Shown here piece after piece: positions 63,552 to 64,000 of a stretch of 64,000 nucleotides of DNA. The stretch comes from Acetobacterium tundrae (GTDB taxonomy: Bacteria; Bacillota; Clostridia; Eubacteriales; Eubacteriaceae): assembly GCF_008086615.1 (NCBI RefSeq), contig NZ_RXYB01000011.1, positions 48,501-112,500 on the forward strand, in the 5' to 3' direction. Positions within the stretch are counted from its first letter, which is position 1. Every line of letters starts with the position of its first letter. Below the pieces are notes generated by a model. The model was not told the origin of the DNA and searched no databases. It was given only the letters and a program-made list of their open reading frames with translations. The translations under genes and the position numbers were made by a program.

Positions 63552-63659
63552 ATGTCCAAACAAAAACAAATTTTACAGCTCCGCCTTAACGGATACAGCC
63601 AGCGGAGAATTACGGATACTTTAAAAGTATCTCGAAACACGGTAGCCAGGGTGGTATAG
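63552..63659 (+). pseudogene. IS21-family IstA N-terminal fragment
   Basis: GAAAGGAGG 7-8 bases before the ATG at 63552. MSKQKQILQLRLNGYSQRRI...VSRNTVARVV is the HTH start of IstA, then TAG at 63657. The DDE core and istB are absent. The remaining 63660-64000 shows no supported gene. Confidence 0.7.
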
Positions 63660-64000
63660 AAAAAAACGAGAAATAAAGATAACTGTACAACTTTAATTCA
63701 TAAGAAAATAAATCTTCAGTACTATAGAATAATCCGAAACATTTTAGGTTCTTCCATGATTTTGAATAGTGATTTATCATAAGGAAGCTTTGAATAATAA
63801 TGTATCAAATACTTCTGTGCCTTTCCCCCATGATGAATCCCAAAGAATTTGACTGTTACACAAAGTGATATTTTATAATGTGCACGCTTGTCAAGACACG
63901 AAATCAAAATATTTAAGATAACTCTCCTTTCGTGTGATTGATTATGCTGCCAGGGTCTGATTTTCATAAAATACAACTGCTGGAGTTTCATAATCATACC

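Noticed and set aside
63722..63997. 91-codon minus-strand ORF at the window edge
   Set aside because: It is open but has no recognised family, and its upstream region is outside the window, so it cannot be supported as a gene.

Overview
The window looks like an AT-rich, low-GC Gram-positive anaerobe of the class Clostridia. A corrinoid-dependent methyl-transfer operon with a reductive activator, an enoate-reductase-type flavoenzyme, an EFR1-type flavodoxin/ferredoxin protein and very heavy c-di-GMP machinery suggest an acetogen of the Eubacteriaceae (Acetobacterium-like). The genus is an inference from gene content only.

Layout. 1-3 kb: start of an ABC ATPase gene, a two-component pair and a RelA/SpoT-like alarmone synthetase. 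3.4-5 kb: a divergent DJ-1/PfpI and YafY-type regulator pair. 5.2-11 kb: c-di-GMP genes (a decayed GGDEF-EAL gene, PAS-GGDEF-HD-GYP, PAS-GGDEF-EAL). 11.4-21.7 kb: a complete minus-strand chemosensory operon cheY / soluble receptor with two signalling tips / three CheW domains in one chain / cheB / response regulator / Hpt-STAS protein / cheR / cheA with two Hpt domains, with no flagellar genes and no CheC, CheD or CheX. 22-32.3 kb: a TetR regulator, a PAS4-GGDEF-EAL-PilZ protein with both catalytic sites decayed, a PAS-GGDEF-EAL protein behind a broken gene, and a GGDEF protein. 32.3-35.6 kb: corrinoid protein, UroD-fold methyltransferase and Fe-S/ASKHA activator, with the GGDEF gene translationally coupled to the end. 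36.4-41.8 kb: a four-gene surface-protein locus behind two c-di-GMP-I (GEMM) riboswitch aptamers separated by a decayed IS200/IS605 element. 42-57 kb: redox genes (EFR1 protein with ArsR regulator, duplicated about 13 kb away; glutaredoxin; CDGSH protein; enoate-reductase-like flavoenzyme), a MerR regulator with a creatininase-family amidohydrolase, a cluster of very small ORFs, a group II intron remnant and many gene fragments. 57-64 kb: transposase relics, a lipid kinase/PAP2 phosphatase pair, and small stress genes (CsbD and lmo0937 families).

How it fits together. c-di-GMP is made and degraded by at least four apparently active proteins here, is probably sensed by a PilZ protein with dead GGDEF/EAL domains, and is read by the riboswitches in front of the exported-protein operon. 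One cyclase is tied by overlapping stop/start codons to one-carbon (corrinoid) metabolism. The chemosensory array, with its tandem receptor and adaptor domains, a STAS-tailed Hpt protein and a soluble receptor, looks like a system for something other than classical swimming, though this is inference. The 35-64 kb part is rich in relics (IS200/605, IS21, IS1634, IS1380-like, IS3-like and ISL3-like fragments, group II intron, dispersed repeats), so it is an accessory region undergoing decay. No tRNA, rRNA or CRISPR array was seen.
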